64,000 nucleotides of DNA from CALEMW01 sp035447065 (GCA_035447065.1 DAOTGJ010000004.1:62001-126000), one strand, 5' to 3'. Positions 35,054 through 44,233 are shown, counted from the first letter of the stretch. Numbers and translations: made by a program. Notes: generated from the sequence alone by a model not told the origin.

Positions 35054-36154
35054 TCAAGATCCCCGGCGGCGGCGGTACTCCGCCACGGCGCGCTCGTGCT
35101 CCTCCCAGGTGCGGCTGAAGACGTGCCCCCCGCGGCCGTCGGCCACGAAATAGAACACGTCCGGGTCCGGATCCGGCCGCAGGACCGCCCGCACGGCCGC
35201 CGCCCCCGGACAGCCGATGGGCGTGGGCGGCAGCCCCTTGGACAGGTAGGTGTTGAACGGCGACGGGACCTTGAGGTCCTTGAAGTAGATGCGTCGGCCG
35301 CGCTTGTCCAGGGCGAAGGCCACCGTGGGATCCGCCTCCAGAGGGTGGCCCCGCGCCAGGCGGTTGAGGTACACCGCCGCCACCCGGGGCATCTCGGACC
35401 GCACCGGGGTCTCCGCCTCCACGATGGAGGCCAGCACCAGCACCTGATGGGGCGTCAGGGTCGCGGAGCGCGGATCCGGACGCCCGCCCTCCAGGATGGT
35501 CCGCAGGGTGTCCAGACCGGCGCCCATGACCGTGGCGACCACCCTCTCCACGCCGGCGCCTTCGCTGAGATGGTAGGTCTGGGGCATGAGGTAGCCCTCC
35601 CCCAGGGCGAAGCTCCGCCCGCGGGCCGCGCTTTCGGCCTGGAGCGCCGCGCGCAGGCCGGCCACGTCGGTCCCGGCCGGGAGCCAGCCCTCGCGCGCCA
35701 TGACCTCCGCGGCGAGACGGTCCGCCGCCGCAGCCACGGCCGCCGGGTCCGCATGATAGACCTCGGCCACGCGGACGGCGGCCTGATCCAGGCGTTCGCC
35801 CTCGATCAGCGTGAGCACCACCGGCAGGGTGCGGCCCTCGGTGAGCCGCACCGCCAGGTCCCGCGGCGAGGCGCCCAGGGGCAGTTGGAAGCGTCCGGCC
35901 TGCAGGCGGGCGTCGCGGCCGCTCCAGCGCAGGCCGAGCAGGAAGGGTCGGCGGTGCTCCAGCAGGCCGTGGGCCAGGAGCGAGTCGGCCACCGTGCCCG
36001 AGCCGGCTCCCGCGGGGATGCGCAGGGTCACGGTCTCCCCCGTGGGCTCGCCCGCGTTCCACCAGCGCCAGGCCAGGCCGGCGGTCAGGGCCGCGGCCAG
36101 GAGCAGCGCGAGCGCGGTCACGGCCAGCGCACGCAGGATGCGGCGCGCGCTCAC
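35054..36154 (-). CDS. mltG: endolytic peptidoglycan transglycosylase MltG
   Basis: A 366-residue YceG/MltG protein. One N-terminal membrane helix (about residues 8-30), a LysM-like segment (TVTLRIPAGAGSGTVADSL), and the catalytic domain with ASIVEAE (the Glu), VAAVYLNRL, LEADPTVAFAL and the C-terminal SPFNTYLSKGLPPTPIGCPG are present. MltG cuts nascent glycan strands at the inner membrane to terminate their growth. The start is GTG, overlapping the ruvX stop (GTGA). Confidence 0.94.
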   Translation of the reverse strand: MSARRILRALAVTALALLLAAALTAGLAWRWWNAGEPTGETVTLRIPAGAGSGTVADSLLAHGLLEHRRPFLLGLRWSGRDARLQAGRFQLPLGASPRDLAVRLTEGRTLPVVLTLIEGERLDQAAVRVAEVYHADPAAVAAAADRLAAEVMAREGWLPAGTDVAGLRAALQAESAARGRSFALGEGYLMPQTYHLSEGAGVERVVATVMGAGLDTLRTILEGGRPDPRSATLTPHQVLVLASIVEAETPVRSEMPRVAAVYLNRLARGHPLEADPTVAFALDKRGRRIYFKDLKVPSPFNTYLSKGLPPTPIGCPGAAAVRAVLRPDPDPDVFYFVADGRGGHVFSRTWEEHERAVAEYRRRRGS

Positions 36155-36564
36155 GCTCCGCCTCCGGCGGCGCCGTCCAGGAACTGCTGCAGGATGAGGG
36201 CGGCGGCGGCGGCGTCGCGCTCGCCCTTGGGGCGGCGGCGGCCGGCCAGCCAGCGGTCGGCCTCCTGGCTGCTGTAGCGTTCGTCCACCAGGACCACGGG
36301 CAGGCCGAACTCCTCGCGGAGGCGGGCGGCGAAGCGTTCGGCGCGCTCGGCGATGGGACCGCGGCGGCCGTCGGCCGTCAGCGGCAGGCCCACCACCACG
36401 GTGTCCACGTCGCGCTCGCGGATGAGGTCGCGCAGACGGGCCAGGACCGAGCCGTCCTCCGGCTCGCGGTGGCAGCCCAGGGCGCTGGCGATGAGGCGGG
36501 TGGGGTCGCTGCCGGCGATCCCGATGCGGCGGGTGCCGTAGTCCAGCCCGAGGACGGAACCCAC
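36151..36564 (-). CDS. ruvX: RuvX/YqgF RNase H-fold nuclease (16S rRNA maturation)
   Basis: A 137-residue protein with GLDYGTRRIGIAGSD at the N-terminus, VVGLPLTADGRRG in the middle and the catalytic VDERYSSQEAD. YqgF proteins take part in 5'-end maturation of 16S rRNA or in Holliday junction resolution. The start is GTG with GAGGA upstream. It is coupled to mltG, as in many bacteria. Confidence 0.93.
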   Translation of the reverse strand: MGSVLGLDYGTRRIGIAGSDPTRLIASALGCHREPEDGSVLARLRDLIRERDVDTVVVGLPLTADGRRGPIAERAERFAARLREEFGLPVVLVDERYSSQEADRWLAGRRRPKGERDAAAAALILQQFLDGAAGGGA

Positions 36565-36568
36565 GGGG

Positions 36569-36997
36569 TCAGGCGTCCTCGCCGAGGGTCTTGGAGAGGC
36601 GCACGCGGAAGCGGCCGTCGGGGGCGGTGTCGAACTCCAGGGTGTCGCAGAACTCGCGCATGATGGTGATGCCGCGGCCGCGCTCGCGCAGGAGGTCCTC
36701 CGGCGGGGTCCAGTGGTTGAAGTCGAAGCCCGGGCCGGCGTCCAGCACCGTGACCTGGATGCGGTCCGGCGCGAAGTCGAAGTGCAGCTCCACGAAGCGG
36801 TCCGCGTCCATGCCGTTGCCGTGCTCCATGGCGTTGGTGCAGGCCTCGATCACCGACGTGCTGAGCTCGTCCAGGGTCTTCTGCTCGGCCGGCAGGTCCC
36901 CGGCCAGCTCCATGAGGATGGCGTCGGGCACGCCCAGGAAGACCAGCTGGCTGGGGATCTTCAGCTCGATGTGGTGGGTGCCCTGCTCGGCGCTCAT
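36569..36997 (-). CDS. rsbW: RsbW-type anti-sigma factor / serine kinase
   Basis: A 142-residue HATPase_c_2 protein. The N box EACTNAMEHGN, the G1 box LDAGPGFD and G2 box RGRGITIMREFCD are those of the GHKL ATPase fold used by RsbW/SpoIIAB. Such proteins bind a sigma factor (or act in phosphorelay networks) and phosphorylate a STAS antagonist. The gene lies 19 bp downstream of a STAS gene, the expected partner. No sigma factor gene is in the window. The symbol is by family, not proven orthology. Confidence 0.85.
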   Translation of the reverse strand: MSAEQGTHHIELKIPSQLVFLGVPDAILMELAGDLPAEQKTLDELSTSVIEACTNAMEHGNGMDADRFVELHFDFAPDRIQVTVLDAGPGFDFNHWTPPEDLLRERGRGITIMREFCDTLEFDTAPDGRFRVRLSKTLGEDA

Positions 36998-37016
36998 CCG
37001 GACCGTCCTCGGCGGC

Positions 37017-37355
37017 TCAGGCGAAACTCCGGACGGCCTCGTCCTCGTCGTCGAACGAGGTGAACACCGTGTGGAGCTTGGAGACCATGAAGATGGACTC
37101 GATACGGTCGGACACGTGGAGCAGTTTCAGATCGCCGCCGTTCTTCTTCACGGTGGAGTAGCCGGAGATCAGGATCCCCAGGCCCGTGCTGTTCACCCAG
37201 CTGACCTTGCCCAGGTCCACGATGATGTTGGTGACGCCCTCGTGGATCAGCGTCTTGAGGGTGTCGCCGAAGGCGGTCGCGTCGGGGCCGCCCATGAGCT
37301 TGCCGCTCATCTCCAGGATGGCCACGCCGTCGCGCTTGCGTTCCTTGATCTTCAA
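37017..37355 (-). CDS. STAS-domain anti-sigma factor antagonist
   Basis: A 112-residue STAS protein. The conserved loop WVNSTGLGIL contains Ser56, the likely site phosphorylated by the RsbW-type kinase encoded next; the strands VAILEMSGKL and NIIVDLGKV fit the fold. The start is TTG at 37355 with GGAGG seven bases upstream; the frame is open further up but without a ribosome binding site. Together with the downstream kinase it forms a partner-switching pair controlling an unknown target. Confidence 0.88.
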   Translation of the reverse strand: MKIKERKRDGVAILEMSGKLMGGPDATAFGDTLKTLIHEGVTNIIVDLGKVSWVNSTGLGILISGYSTVKKNGGDLKLLHVSDRIESIFMVSKLHTVFTSFDDEDEAVRSFA

Positions 37356-37426
37356 CCCTTGTCCTCCCGAGCCGTTGGGTGTCCGTCGCCGGCGAGGATA
37401 GGGCCGCGCGCCGGGGATGTCCAGGG

Positions 37427-38413
37427 CTATGACCCGCCGCGGCGGGCGAGCTCCTCGTGCAGGCCGGCCAGCACGTCGGCCATGTCCGCGGGCGGCGGCG
37501 CCTCGAAGACGAGGGTCCGGCCGTCGGCGGGGTGGATCAGCTCCAGGCGGGCGGCGTGGAGCATCTGGCGGGCGGCGCCGCCCACCATGCGGCGGGCCGC
37601 GGCCAGGTCCAGGGGGTGCACCTGCTTCACGCGGGCGTCGTCGCCGTACAGCGGATCGCCCACCACGGGATGGCCGTGGGCCGCGAAATGCACGCGGATC
37701 TGGTGGGTGCGGCCGGTCTCCAGCGACACGCGGCAGAGCTGCACGAAGCCGTAGTCCTCCTCCACCTCGTAGTGCGTCACGGCGCGGCGGCCCCCGCTGA
37801 CCACCGCCATGCGCAGGCGTTGGGTGGGGTGGCGCCCCATGGTTCCGGCCAGGGTGCCCTGGTCCTCGTTCCACTGGCCCCAGGACAGGGCCAGGTAGGT
37901 GCGGCCCAGGGTGCGGCGGCGGAGCTGATCGCCCAGGTGGGCGTGGGCCCGATCCGTCAGGGCCACCACCATCAGCCCGCTGGTGTCCTTGTCCAGTCGG
38001 TGGACCAGGCCGGGCCGCATGGCGTCGCCGCCGGGCAGATCCCGGAAGCGGTGCAGCAGGGCGTTGACCAGGGTGCCGGTGCGGTGGCCGGCGGCAGGGT
38101 GGCAGACCATGCCCACGGCCTTGTTCAGCACCAGGATGTCGTCGTCCTGGTGCACCACCGTCAGGGGCAGGTCCTCCGGCGGGATGTCCGTGGGCGGCGG
38201 CGGCGGCGGCGCGAAGGTCACGGTCTGGCCCGGCGTGAGGCGGAAGCGGCTGGGACGCTCGCGGCCGTCCACCAGCGCGGCGCCCGCGGCCACGGCCTTC
38301 TGCACGCGGCTGCGGGTGAGGTCGTCGCAGCGGCCGGTCAGGAAGTGGTCCAGCCGGGCGTCGCGGTCGTCCTCGTCCACGGTGAAGGTGCGGAGGGCCG
38401 GGGCTTCAGGCAT
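37427..38413 (-). CDS. rluD: RluA/RluD family 23S rRNA pseudouridine synthase
   Basis: A 328-residue enzyme with an N-terminal S4 RNA-binding domain (about residues 20-70) and the catalytic motif HRLDKDTSG containing the active-site Asp. LETGRTHQIRVHF near the C-terminus is also typical. RluD modifies helix 69 of 23S rRNA; other RluA-type targets cannot be excluded. A seven-proline stretch links the S4 and catalytic domains. The ATG overlaps the lspA end by 8 bp. Confidence 0.92.
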   Translation of the reverse strand: MPEAPALRTFTVDEDDRDARLDHFLTGRCDDLTRSRVQKAVAAGAALVDGRERPSRFRLTPGQTVTFAPPPPPPTDIPPEDLPLTVVHQDDDILVLNKAVGMVCHPAAGHRTGTLVNALLHRFRDLPGGDAMRPGLVHRLDKDTSGLMVVALTDRAHAHLGDQLRRRTLGRTYLALSWGQWNEDQGTLAGTMGRHPTQRLRMAVVSGGRRAVTHYEVEEDYGFVQLCRVSLETGRTHQIRVHFAAHGHPVVGDPLYGDDARVKQVHPLDLAAARRMVGGAARQMLHAARLELIHPADGRTLVFEAPPPADMADVLAGLHEELARRGGS

Positions 38414-38933
38414 CGCCGTGCTCCGTTTCCGGGGCGGGAGCCGCGGCGGACGGGGCCTTCTCGTGCCGGCCCTCGCGCCAGAGGCAGACGAAGAGCACGG
38501 CGCCGCCCAGGGTCACGCCCATGTCGGCCACGTTGAAGGCCCAGAAGCGGGTGGCGCCCACGCCGATGTCGATGAAGTCCACGACCAGGCCGTCGTAGAA
38601 GACGCGGTCCACGAGGTTGCCCGCGGCGCCGGCGGCGATGCAGGCGACGGCCGCGCGCCGCACGCGGAGGGCGGGGTCGGTGCGGCGGTAGAGGACCGCG
38701 AGGAAGATCACCGCCAGCACGCTCACGGCGATCAGGAAGGGGCGGCCGCCCAGGGCCAGGCCCATGGCGGCGCCGGGATTGCGGACGTAGACCAGGCGCA
38801 GCACGTCGCCCAGCACCTCGATGCGGTCGCTGAGGGCCGCCACGTTGGCCAGGACCAGCCGCTTGGTGACGAAGTCCACGGCCAGCAGGGCGGGCGCCCA
38901 GAGCCAGGGGGGCATGGGGCGGGACCGGCTCAA
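38406..38933 (-). CDS. lspA: lipoprotein signal peptidase (signal peptidase II)
   Basis: A 175-residue membrane aspartyl protease with four hydrophobic segments. The signature blocks GAAGNLVDRVFYDGLVVDFID and FNVADMGVTLG hold the two catalytic aspartates. It removes signal peptides from prolipoproteins such as those encoded in this window. The start taken is TTG at 38933, with GAGGGG six bases away and its TGA overlap with the upstream gene; ATG at 38915 is the alternative. Confidence 0.94.
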   Translation of the reverse strand: MSRSRPMPPWLWAPALLAVDFVTKRLVLANVAALSDRIEVLGDVLRLVYVRNPGAAMGLALGGRPFLIAVSVLAVIFLAVLYRRTDPALRVRRAAVACIAAGAAGNLVDRVFYDGLVVDFIDIGVGATRFWAFNVADMGVTLGGAVLFVCLWREGRHEKAPSAAAPAPETEHGDA

Positions 38934-39307
38934 TAGCGGCCCCTCTCCTCTTTCTCAGCGCACTCGATGCAGAGGCGGGCGTCGAGCTTGGCCTTGAGGC
39001 GCGGCAGGGCGATCTGGCAGTCGCAGCCCTGGCACTTGCCGTAGGTGCCGTCCTCGATGCGCTGCAGGGCCTGCTCCAGCTGATAGATGTAGCGGCCCTC
39101 GGAGGAGGCGAACTGGATGGTGGTCTCGTACTGGAACTCGTCGCTGCCCTGATCCGCCATGTGGTTGGAGTGGGCCTTGGCGCCCTCGCCGCCGAAGTCC
39201 TCGCCCTCGTGGTGGATCATCTTGGTGTGCTTGGTCAGGGACTTGCGGACGCGGTCCCGCTCCTCCTCCAGGAGCTTGCGGAAGCGCTCGAGATCGGTCT
39301 TGCGCAT
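38930..39307 (-). CDS. TraR/DksA-type C4 zinc-finger protein
   Basis: A 125-residue protein with a charged coiled-coil N-terminal half (ERFRKLLEEERDRVRKSL) and a zinc finger CQGC-x17-CIEC at the C-terminus. DksA-like proteins bind RNA polymerase's secondary channel and tune transcription with ppGpp, but many short relatives are of unknown role. It lies between ileS and lspA, a common neighbourhood for this gene in diverse bacteria. The residues at the coiled-coil tip do not clearly match DksA. Confidence 0.88.
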   Translation of the reverse strand: MRKTDLERFRKLLEEERDRVRKSLTKHTKMIHHEGEDFGGEGAKAHSNHMADQGSDEFQYETTIQFASSEGRYIYQLEQALQRIEDGTYGKCQGCDCQIALPRLKAKLDARLCIECAEKEERGRY

Positions 39308-39318
39308 GATGCCCTCCT

Positions 39319-42300
39319 TTATTCCCCGTCCCGCCGCCCCAGGGCCACGCTCACGTCGTGGCCGTCCACCTCGAAGGCGTCGCGGTGCGGCAGGTCGTCG
39401 TCGGTGCTCCAGACGGCGAGGGTCTCGCTCGCCACGTGGTCGGAATGCGCCGCGAGGGCGCGCGTCACGTCGTCGTCGCCGTCGACCCGCAGGTCGATGC
39501 GGTCGGCCACGTCCAGGCCGCTCTTCTTCCTCAGGTTCTGCACGCGGTTGATGATCTCGCGGCAGAGGCCCTCGTCCTGCAGGGCCGGGGTCAGGGTGGT
39601 GTCCAGGGCCACGGTCAGGCCGTCCTGGCTGCCGGCGGCGAAGGGCGGGATGCCCTGCTCCACCACCTGCACCTCCTCGTGGCCGAAGCTCTCGGCGCGG
39701 CCGTCGACCTGCAGATCCACGGCGCCGTCGCGGCGCAGGGCCAGGAGCTGCTCCGGGGTCATGGCGCTGATGGCCTTGGCCGCCTGGGGCGCGGCCTTGC
39801 CGAAGCGCGGGCCCAGGGCGCGGAAGTTGGCCTTGCCCGTCAGCTCCGCCACCGTGCGCGGATCGGCCAGGGGCTCCACGGCCTTCACGTTCAGCTCCTC
39901 GCGCAGGATGGCCGCCAGGCGCTCGTCGCCCAGCAGGTCCGCGGCGCGGGCGTCGTCGGCGTGCAGCAGCAGCCGGCCCAGGGGCTGGCGCGTGCGCAGG
40001 CCCGTGTCCTGGCGCAGGGCGCGGCCCGCGCCCACCACGGTCTGGGCGGCGGTCATCAGGGCCTCGAGGTCCGCATCCACGGCGGCGGCGTCGGCCTGCG
40101 GGTAGTCCGCCAGATGGACCGAGGCCGCGGGATCGTCGGCGTGCAGGGCGCGCCAGATCTCCTCCGTGGTGAAGGGGATCATGGGAGCCAGCAGGCGCAG
40201 GCTGTCGACCAGCACGCGGTGCAGGGTGGCGAAGGCCGCCTCCTTGTCCGGCGTGGCCTCCCCCTTCCAGAAGCGGCGGCGCGAGAGGCGCACGTACCAG
40301 TTGCTCACGTCGTCCTGCACGAAGGCGCTCAGGCCGCGGGCGGCGCGCGTGAAGTCCAGGGCCTCCAGGGCCTCGCGGGTCTCCGCCGTCACCGTGTGCA
40401 GACGGCTGAGGATCCAGCGGTCCAGCATGGTGGGCGCGGCCGCGGCGCCGCTCTCCGGGCGCCAGCCGTCCAGGTTGGCGTAGAGGGCGAAGAACGCGTA
40501 GGTGTTCTCCAGGGTGGCCAGCAGCTTGCGGCGGGCCTCGTTCACGCCCTCGGGGTCGAAGCGCGTGGGCGTCCACACGGGCGACACCGTGAGCATGTAC
40601 CAGCGCAGCGGATCCGCGCCGGCGTCGCGCATGATGGCCATGGGGTCCACGGTGTTGCCCACGCTCTTGGACATCTTCTTGCCGTGCTTGTCCAGGATCA
40701 GCTCGATGGTCAGGCAGCGCTTGTAGCTGGAGCGCCCCATGAGGAAGGTGCTGATCACCAGCAGCGTGTAGAACCAGCCGCGGGTCTGGTCGATGCCCTC
40801 GCTGATGAAGTCGGCCGGGAACTGGCTCGCGAAGAGCTCCTTGTTCTCGAACGGGTAGTGGTACTGGGCGAAGGGCATGGAGCCGCTGTCGAACCAGCAG
40901 TCGATGACCTCGGGCGTGCGGCGCATGGTGCCGGAGCAGCCGTCCGCGGCGCAGGGCCAGGCCAGATCGTCCACGAAGGGGCGGTGCAGGTCCAGGCCGG
41001 ACTGGTCCGCGCCGGTGAGCTCCGTGAGCTCGGCGCGGCTGGACGGCACGTGGCGTTCCCCGCAGCCGTCGCAGATCCACACGTTGAGCGGCGTGCCCCA
41101 GAAGCGGTTGCGGCTCAGGGCCCAGTCCACGTTGCCGGCGAGCCAGTTGCCGAAGCGGTTGGCCCCCACCTCGGGCGGCTGCCAGCCGATGGCCGCGTTG
41201 GCCGCCTGCAGCTCCTCGCGCATCTCGCTGGTCTTGATGAACCAGGACGGCGTGGCGAAGTAGATGAGCGGGTTGCCGCAGCGGTCGTGGAACGGGTAGT
41301 CGTGCTTGTAGGTCTCCGCGCGCAGCAGCTGGCCGGTCCCGCGCAGGTGCTTGATGATGGCCTTGTCGGCGTCCTTGACCATGGTGCCGGCCCAGGGCTC
41401 CACCTCGGCGGTGAAGCGGCCGTGCAGGTCCACGGGGCGGAAGAAGGCCAGGTTCTCGCGGCGGCCGATCTGGTAGTCGTCCTCGCCGAAGGCCGGGGCC
41501 ATGTGCACGATGCCCGAGCCCGAGTCCAGCGTCACGAAATCCGCGGCGACGACCTTGAAGGCCTCCTCCCCCTCCGCGGGCGTGCAGAAGGGCAGGAGCT
41601 GCTCGTAGCGGCGGCCCAGCAGGTCGCGTCCCTTGAAGGTGTCCAGCACCTGGGTGGGGATCTCCGGATCCAGCACGCCGAGGCGGGCCTGCGCCAGGAT
41701 CAGCACCTCGTCGCCGTGGCGCACGCGCACGTAGTCGAAGTCCTCGCCCACCGCGAGGGCCACGTTGGACGGGAGGGTCCAGGGCGTGGTGGTCCAGGTG
41801 AGGAAGGACTCGTCGGCGTCGGCGGCCCTCAGCTTCACGAAGATGCTGGGGTCCGCCACCTCCTTGTAGGAGTTGGCCATCTCGTGGCTGGACAGGGGCG
41901 TGCCGCAGACGGGGCAGTAGGGCACCACCTTGTGGCCCAGGTAGAGCAGGCCCTTGCGCTCGAACTCCGAGAGGATCCACCACACGGACTCGATGTAGTC
42001 GTTGTCGTAGGTGATGTAGGGGTCGTCCAGGTCCACCCAGTAGCCCAGGCGTTCGGTGAACTCGTCCCACTCCGTCTTGCAGGCCCACACGCTCTCGCGG
42101 CACTTGGCGTTGAAGCCCTCCAGGCCGTACTCGAGGATGGCGGCGCGGCCCTGGATGCCCAGCGTCTTCTCCACCGACCGCTCCACGGGCAGGCCGTGGG
42201 TGTCCCAGCCCGCCTTGCGCACCACGCGGTGGCCGGTCATGGTCTTGAAGCGGCAGGCGATGTCCTTGGTCAGGCGCGCCATGACGTGGTGCACGCCCGG

Positions 42301-42489
42301 CAGGCCGTTGGCCGTGGGCGGGCCCTCGTAGAAGACCCAGTCCGGCGCGCCCTCGCGGGCGGCGATGCTGCGGCGGAAGGTGTCGTCGGCCTTCCAGAAT
42401 TCGCTGACCAGATGCTCGGACTCGGCGTCGTGGAAGCGACGGGCCAGGGCGGGGTAGGCTTCGGTGCGGGGGGCGTGGTCGGCGCTCAT
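39319..42489 (-). CDS. ileS: isoleucyl-tRNA synthetase, type 2, with swapped GxHH signature
   Basis: A 1,056-residue class I synthetase that charges tRNA-Ile. KMSKS is at residues 605-609, and WDTHGLPVE and the CP1 editing domain are present. The length and the GLP-context of the signature fit the eukaryote-like type 2 IleRS. Where HxGH is expected, residues 65-68 read GVHH: the first and third positions are exchanged. Type 2 enzymes with GxHH have been described as hyper-resistant to mupirocin while staying active. It is followed 11 bp later by the zinc-finger gene, then lspA and rluD. Confidence 0.96.
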   Translation of the reverse strand: MSADHAPRTEAYPALARRFHDAESEHLVSEFWKADDTFRRSIAAREGAPDWVFYEGPPTANGLPGVHHVMARLTKDIACRFKTMTGHRVVRKAGWDTHGLPVERSVEKTLGIQGRAAILEYGLEGFNAKCRESVWACKTEWDEFTERLGYWVDLDDPYITYDNDYIESVWWILSEFERKGLLYLGHKVVPYCPVCGTPLSSHEMANSYKEVADPSIFVKLRAADADESFLTWTTTPWTLPSNVALAVGEDFDYVRVRHGDEVLILAQARLGVLDPEIPTQVLDTFKGRDLLGRRYEQLLPFCTPAEGEEAFKVVAADFVTLDSGSGIVHMAPAFGEDDYQIGRRENLAFFRPVDLHGRFTAEVEPWAGTMVKDADKAIIKHLRGTGQLLRAETYKHDYPFHDRCGNPLIYFATPSWFIKTSEMREELQAANAAIGWQPPEVGANRFGNWLAGNVDWALSRNRFWGTPLNVWICDGCGERHVPSSRAELTELTGADQSGLDLHRPFVDDLAWPCAADGCSGTMRRTPEVIDCWFDSGSMPFAQYHYPFENKELFASQFPADFISEGIDQTRGWFYTLLVISTFLMGRSSYKRCLTIELILDKHGKKMSKSVGNTVDPMAIMRDAGADPLRWYMLTVSPVWTPTRFDPEGVNEARRKLLATLENTYAFFALYANLDGWRPESGAAAAPTMLDRWILSRLHTVTAETREALEALDFTRAARGLSAFVQDDVSNWYVRLSRRRFWKGEATPDKEAAFATLHRVLVDSLRLLAPMIPFTTEEIWRALHADDPAASVHLADYPQADAAAVDADLEALMTAAQTVVGAGRALRQDTGLRTRQPLGRLLLHADDARAADLLGDERLAAILREELNVKAVEPLADPRTVAELTGKANFRALGPRFGKAAPQAAKAISAMTPEQLLALRRDGAVDLQVDGRAESFGHEEVQVVEQGIPPFAAGSQDGLTVALDTTLTPALQDEGLCREIINRVQNLRKKSGLDVADRIDLRVDGDDDVTRALAAHSDHVASETLAVWSTDDDLPHRDAFEVDGHDVSVALGRRDGE

Positions 42490-42490
42490 C

Positions 42491-43330
42491 TCAGGCTCCG
42501 TCCGCGCCGGGCAGGCGCCGCAGGATCTCGGTGACCAGGCGGCAGAGCTTGGGCTCGACGGCCTGGGCCACGCCGATGATCGCGTCCACGTCCGCCGGGT
42601 GCAGGTTGTCCGGGAAGCACTGGTCCGTCACCGCGGACAGGCCCAGCACCCGCATGCCGCCGTGCACGGCCACCAGGTTCTCCGGCACGATGCTCATGCC
42701 CACCGTGTCCGCCCCCACCGCGCGCAGGAAGCGGTACTCGGCGGCCGTCTCCAGGTTGGGGCCGGCCACGGCGCAGTACACGGCCCGGCGCAGGGTCAGG
42801 CCCAGGTCCAGGGCGGCCTGCTCCGCCAGGGCCACCAGGTCCCGGGCGTAGGGCTCGCTCATGTCCGGGAAGCGCACGCCCAGGCGCTCGTCGTTGGGGC
42901 CGATGAGCGGGTTGTCGCCCATGAGGTTGATGTGGTCCGTGATGACCGTCATGTCGCCGGGGGCCAGCTGGGGGTTCATGCCGCCCACCGCGTTGGACAT
43001 CACCAGCGTGCCGGCGCCCAGGGCCCGCATCACGCGCACCGGCAGGGTGATCTCCTGCATGGTGTAGCCCTCGTAGTAGTGGACGCGGCCCTGCATGGCC
43101 ACCACGCGGCGCCCCCCCAGGGTGCCGAAGACGAACTGGCCCTGATGGCTCTGGACCGTGGAGGCCACGAAGTGCGGGATCTCGCCGTAGGGGATCGTGG
43201 CCTGGGCCTCGATGCTCTCGGCCAGACCGCCCAGGCCGGTGCCCAGGATCAGGCCCACCTCGGGGATCAGGTCGGTCCGGGCGCGCAGGAAGGCGGTCGC
43301 CTCCTGGATGCGGGTCCACTGGTCCGTCAC
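42491..43330 (-). CDS. punA: purine nucleoside phosphorylase (type I, trimeric)
   Basis: A 279-residue enzyme with LILGTGLGGL near the N-terminus, the phosphate-binding VQSHQGQF and RVHYYEGY, and MSNAVGGMN and GPNLETAAE(Y)R blocks of the PNP/MTAP family. It splits inosine and guanosine with phosphate for purine salvage. The start is GTG with GAGGTG upstream. It ends one base before the ileS start. Confidence 0.93.
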   Translation of the reverse strand: MTDQWTRIQEATAFLRARTDLIPEVGLILGTGLGGLAESIEAQATIPYGEIPHFVASTVQSHQGQFVFGTLGGRRVVAMQGRVHYYEGYTMQEITLPVRVMRALGAGTLVMSNAVGGMNPQLAPGDMTVITDHINLMGDNPLIGPNDERLGVRFPDMSEPYARDLVALAEQAALDLGLTLRRAVYCAVAGPNLETAAEYRFLRAVGADTVGMSIVPENLVAVHGGMRVLGLSAVTDQCFPDNLHPADVDAIIGVAQAVEPKLCRLVTEILRRLPGADGA

Positions 43331-43483
43331 GCTGCACCTCGTCGGATCTGCGGATTTCGGGTCGGAACGGCCGGATCGGGCCCGATTTCATGCCTGACGG
43401 CGGGGGCCGGGCGGCCGCGTTCGAGGGGCGGAAAGGTAACACGGGGGCGGCCGGGCGGAAAGGGGCAATCCGCCGGCGCGGCC

Positions 43484-44218
43484 TCAGGCGTTCCGCGGGC
43501 CGAAGACGGCGGTGCCCACCCGGACCAGGGTGGCTCCCTCCTCCACGGCGATCTCGTAGTCGTCGGACATGCCCAGGCTGAGTTCGGGCAGGGGGCGGCC
43601 GCAGAGCGCGGACGCCTCCGCGGCCAGCCGGCGCACGTCGGCGAAGGTGGCGCGCAGCTCGGGCTCGGGAGCGTCGAAGCGGGCCATGGCCATGAAACCG
43701 CGCAGCTCCGCATGAGGCAGGGCGGCCGCGGCGACGGCGGCGGCGGCGGCCTCGTGGAGGGACAGCCCGTGCTTGCTGGCCTCGCCGCTGGCGTTGACCT
43801 GGAGCAGGAAGGGCTGACGGACGCCCAGCTCCCCGGCCACGCGGTCCACGCGGCGGGCCAGGTCCAGCGAGTCGACGCCGTGCAGGAGAGAGAAGCGGCC
43901 CACCACCTTGCGGGCCTTGTTGGCCTGGAGCGTGCCGATGAAGTGCCAACGCAGGGGGGCGGGATCCAGGCCCTCGCGGCGCAGGAGATCCGGGAAGCGG
44001 TCCAGCCGGGGCAGGGCGTCCTGCACCCGGTTCTCGCCGAAGGTCCATTGACCGGCGCGGCAGGCGGCCAGGAGCAGGGGGTCGGGGATGCGTTTGGAGA
44101 CGGCCACGAGGCCGACGGAGGCTGTCGGGCGGCCCGCCCGGAGGCAGGCCGCCGCGATGCGGTCGCGGACGCGGGCCAGGGAGCTCTCGAGGCCGCGCGC
44201 AGCGGCGTCGTGGTCCAC
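43484..44218 (-). CDS. PLP homeostasis protein (YggS/PLPBP family)
   Basis: A 244-residue fold-type III PLP-binding protein. LVAVSKRIP carries Lys42, the PLP Schiff-base lysine; FGENRVQDA, WHFIGTLQANKA and LSLGMSDDYEIAVEEGATLVRVGTAVFG are signature blocks. It buffers PLP and prevents imbalance of amino and keto acids. It may work alongside ridA, which handles PLP-enzyme by-products. The start is GTG with GGGAGG. A 153-bp spacer without a recognisable gene separates it from punA. Confidence 0.94.
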   Translation of the reverse strand: MDHDAAARGLESSLARVRDRIAAACLRAGRPTASVGLVAVSKRIPDPLLLAACRAGQWTFGENRVQDALPRLDRFPDLLRREGLDPAPLRWHFIGTLQANKARKVVGRFSLLHGVDSLDLARRVDRVAGELGVRQPFLLQVNASGEASKHGLSLHEAAAAAVAAAALPHAELRGFMAMARFDAPEPELRATFADVRRLAAEASALCGRPLPELSLGMSDDYEIAVEEGATLVRVGTAVFGPRNA

Positions 44219-44233
44219 GGCTCGCCTCCCGGG

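Noticed and set aside
43331..43483. Promoter for punA in the 153-bp spacer
   Set aside because: Only weak boxes (TTTCCG-N17-TACCTT) were found and no hairpin of note; nothing worth listing.
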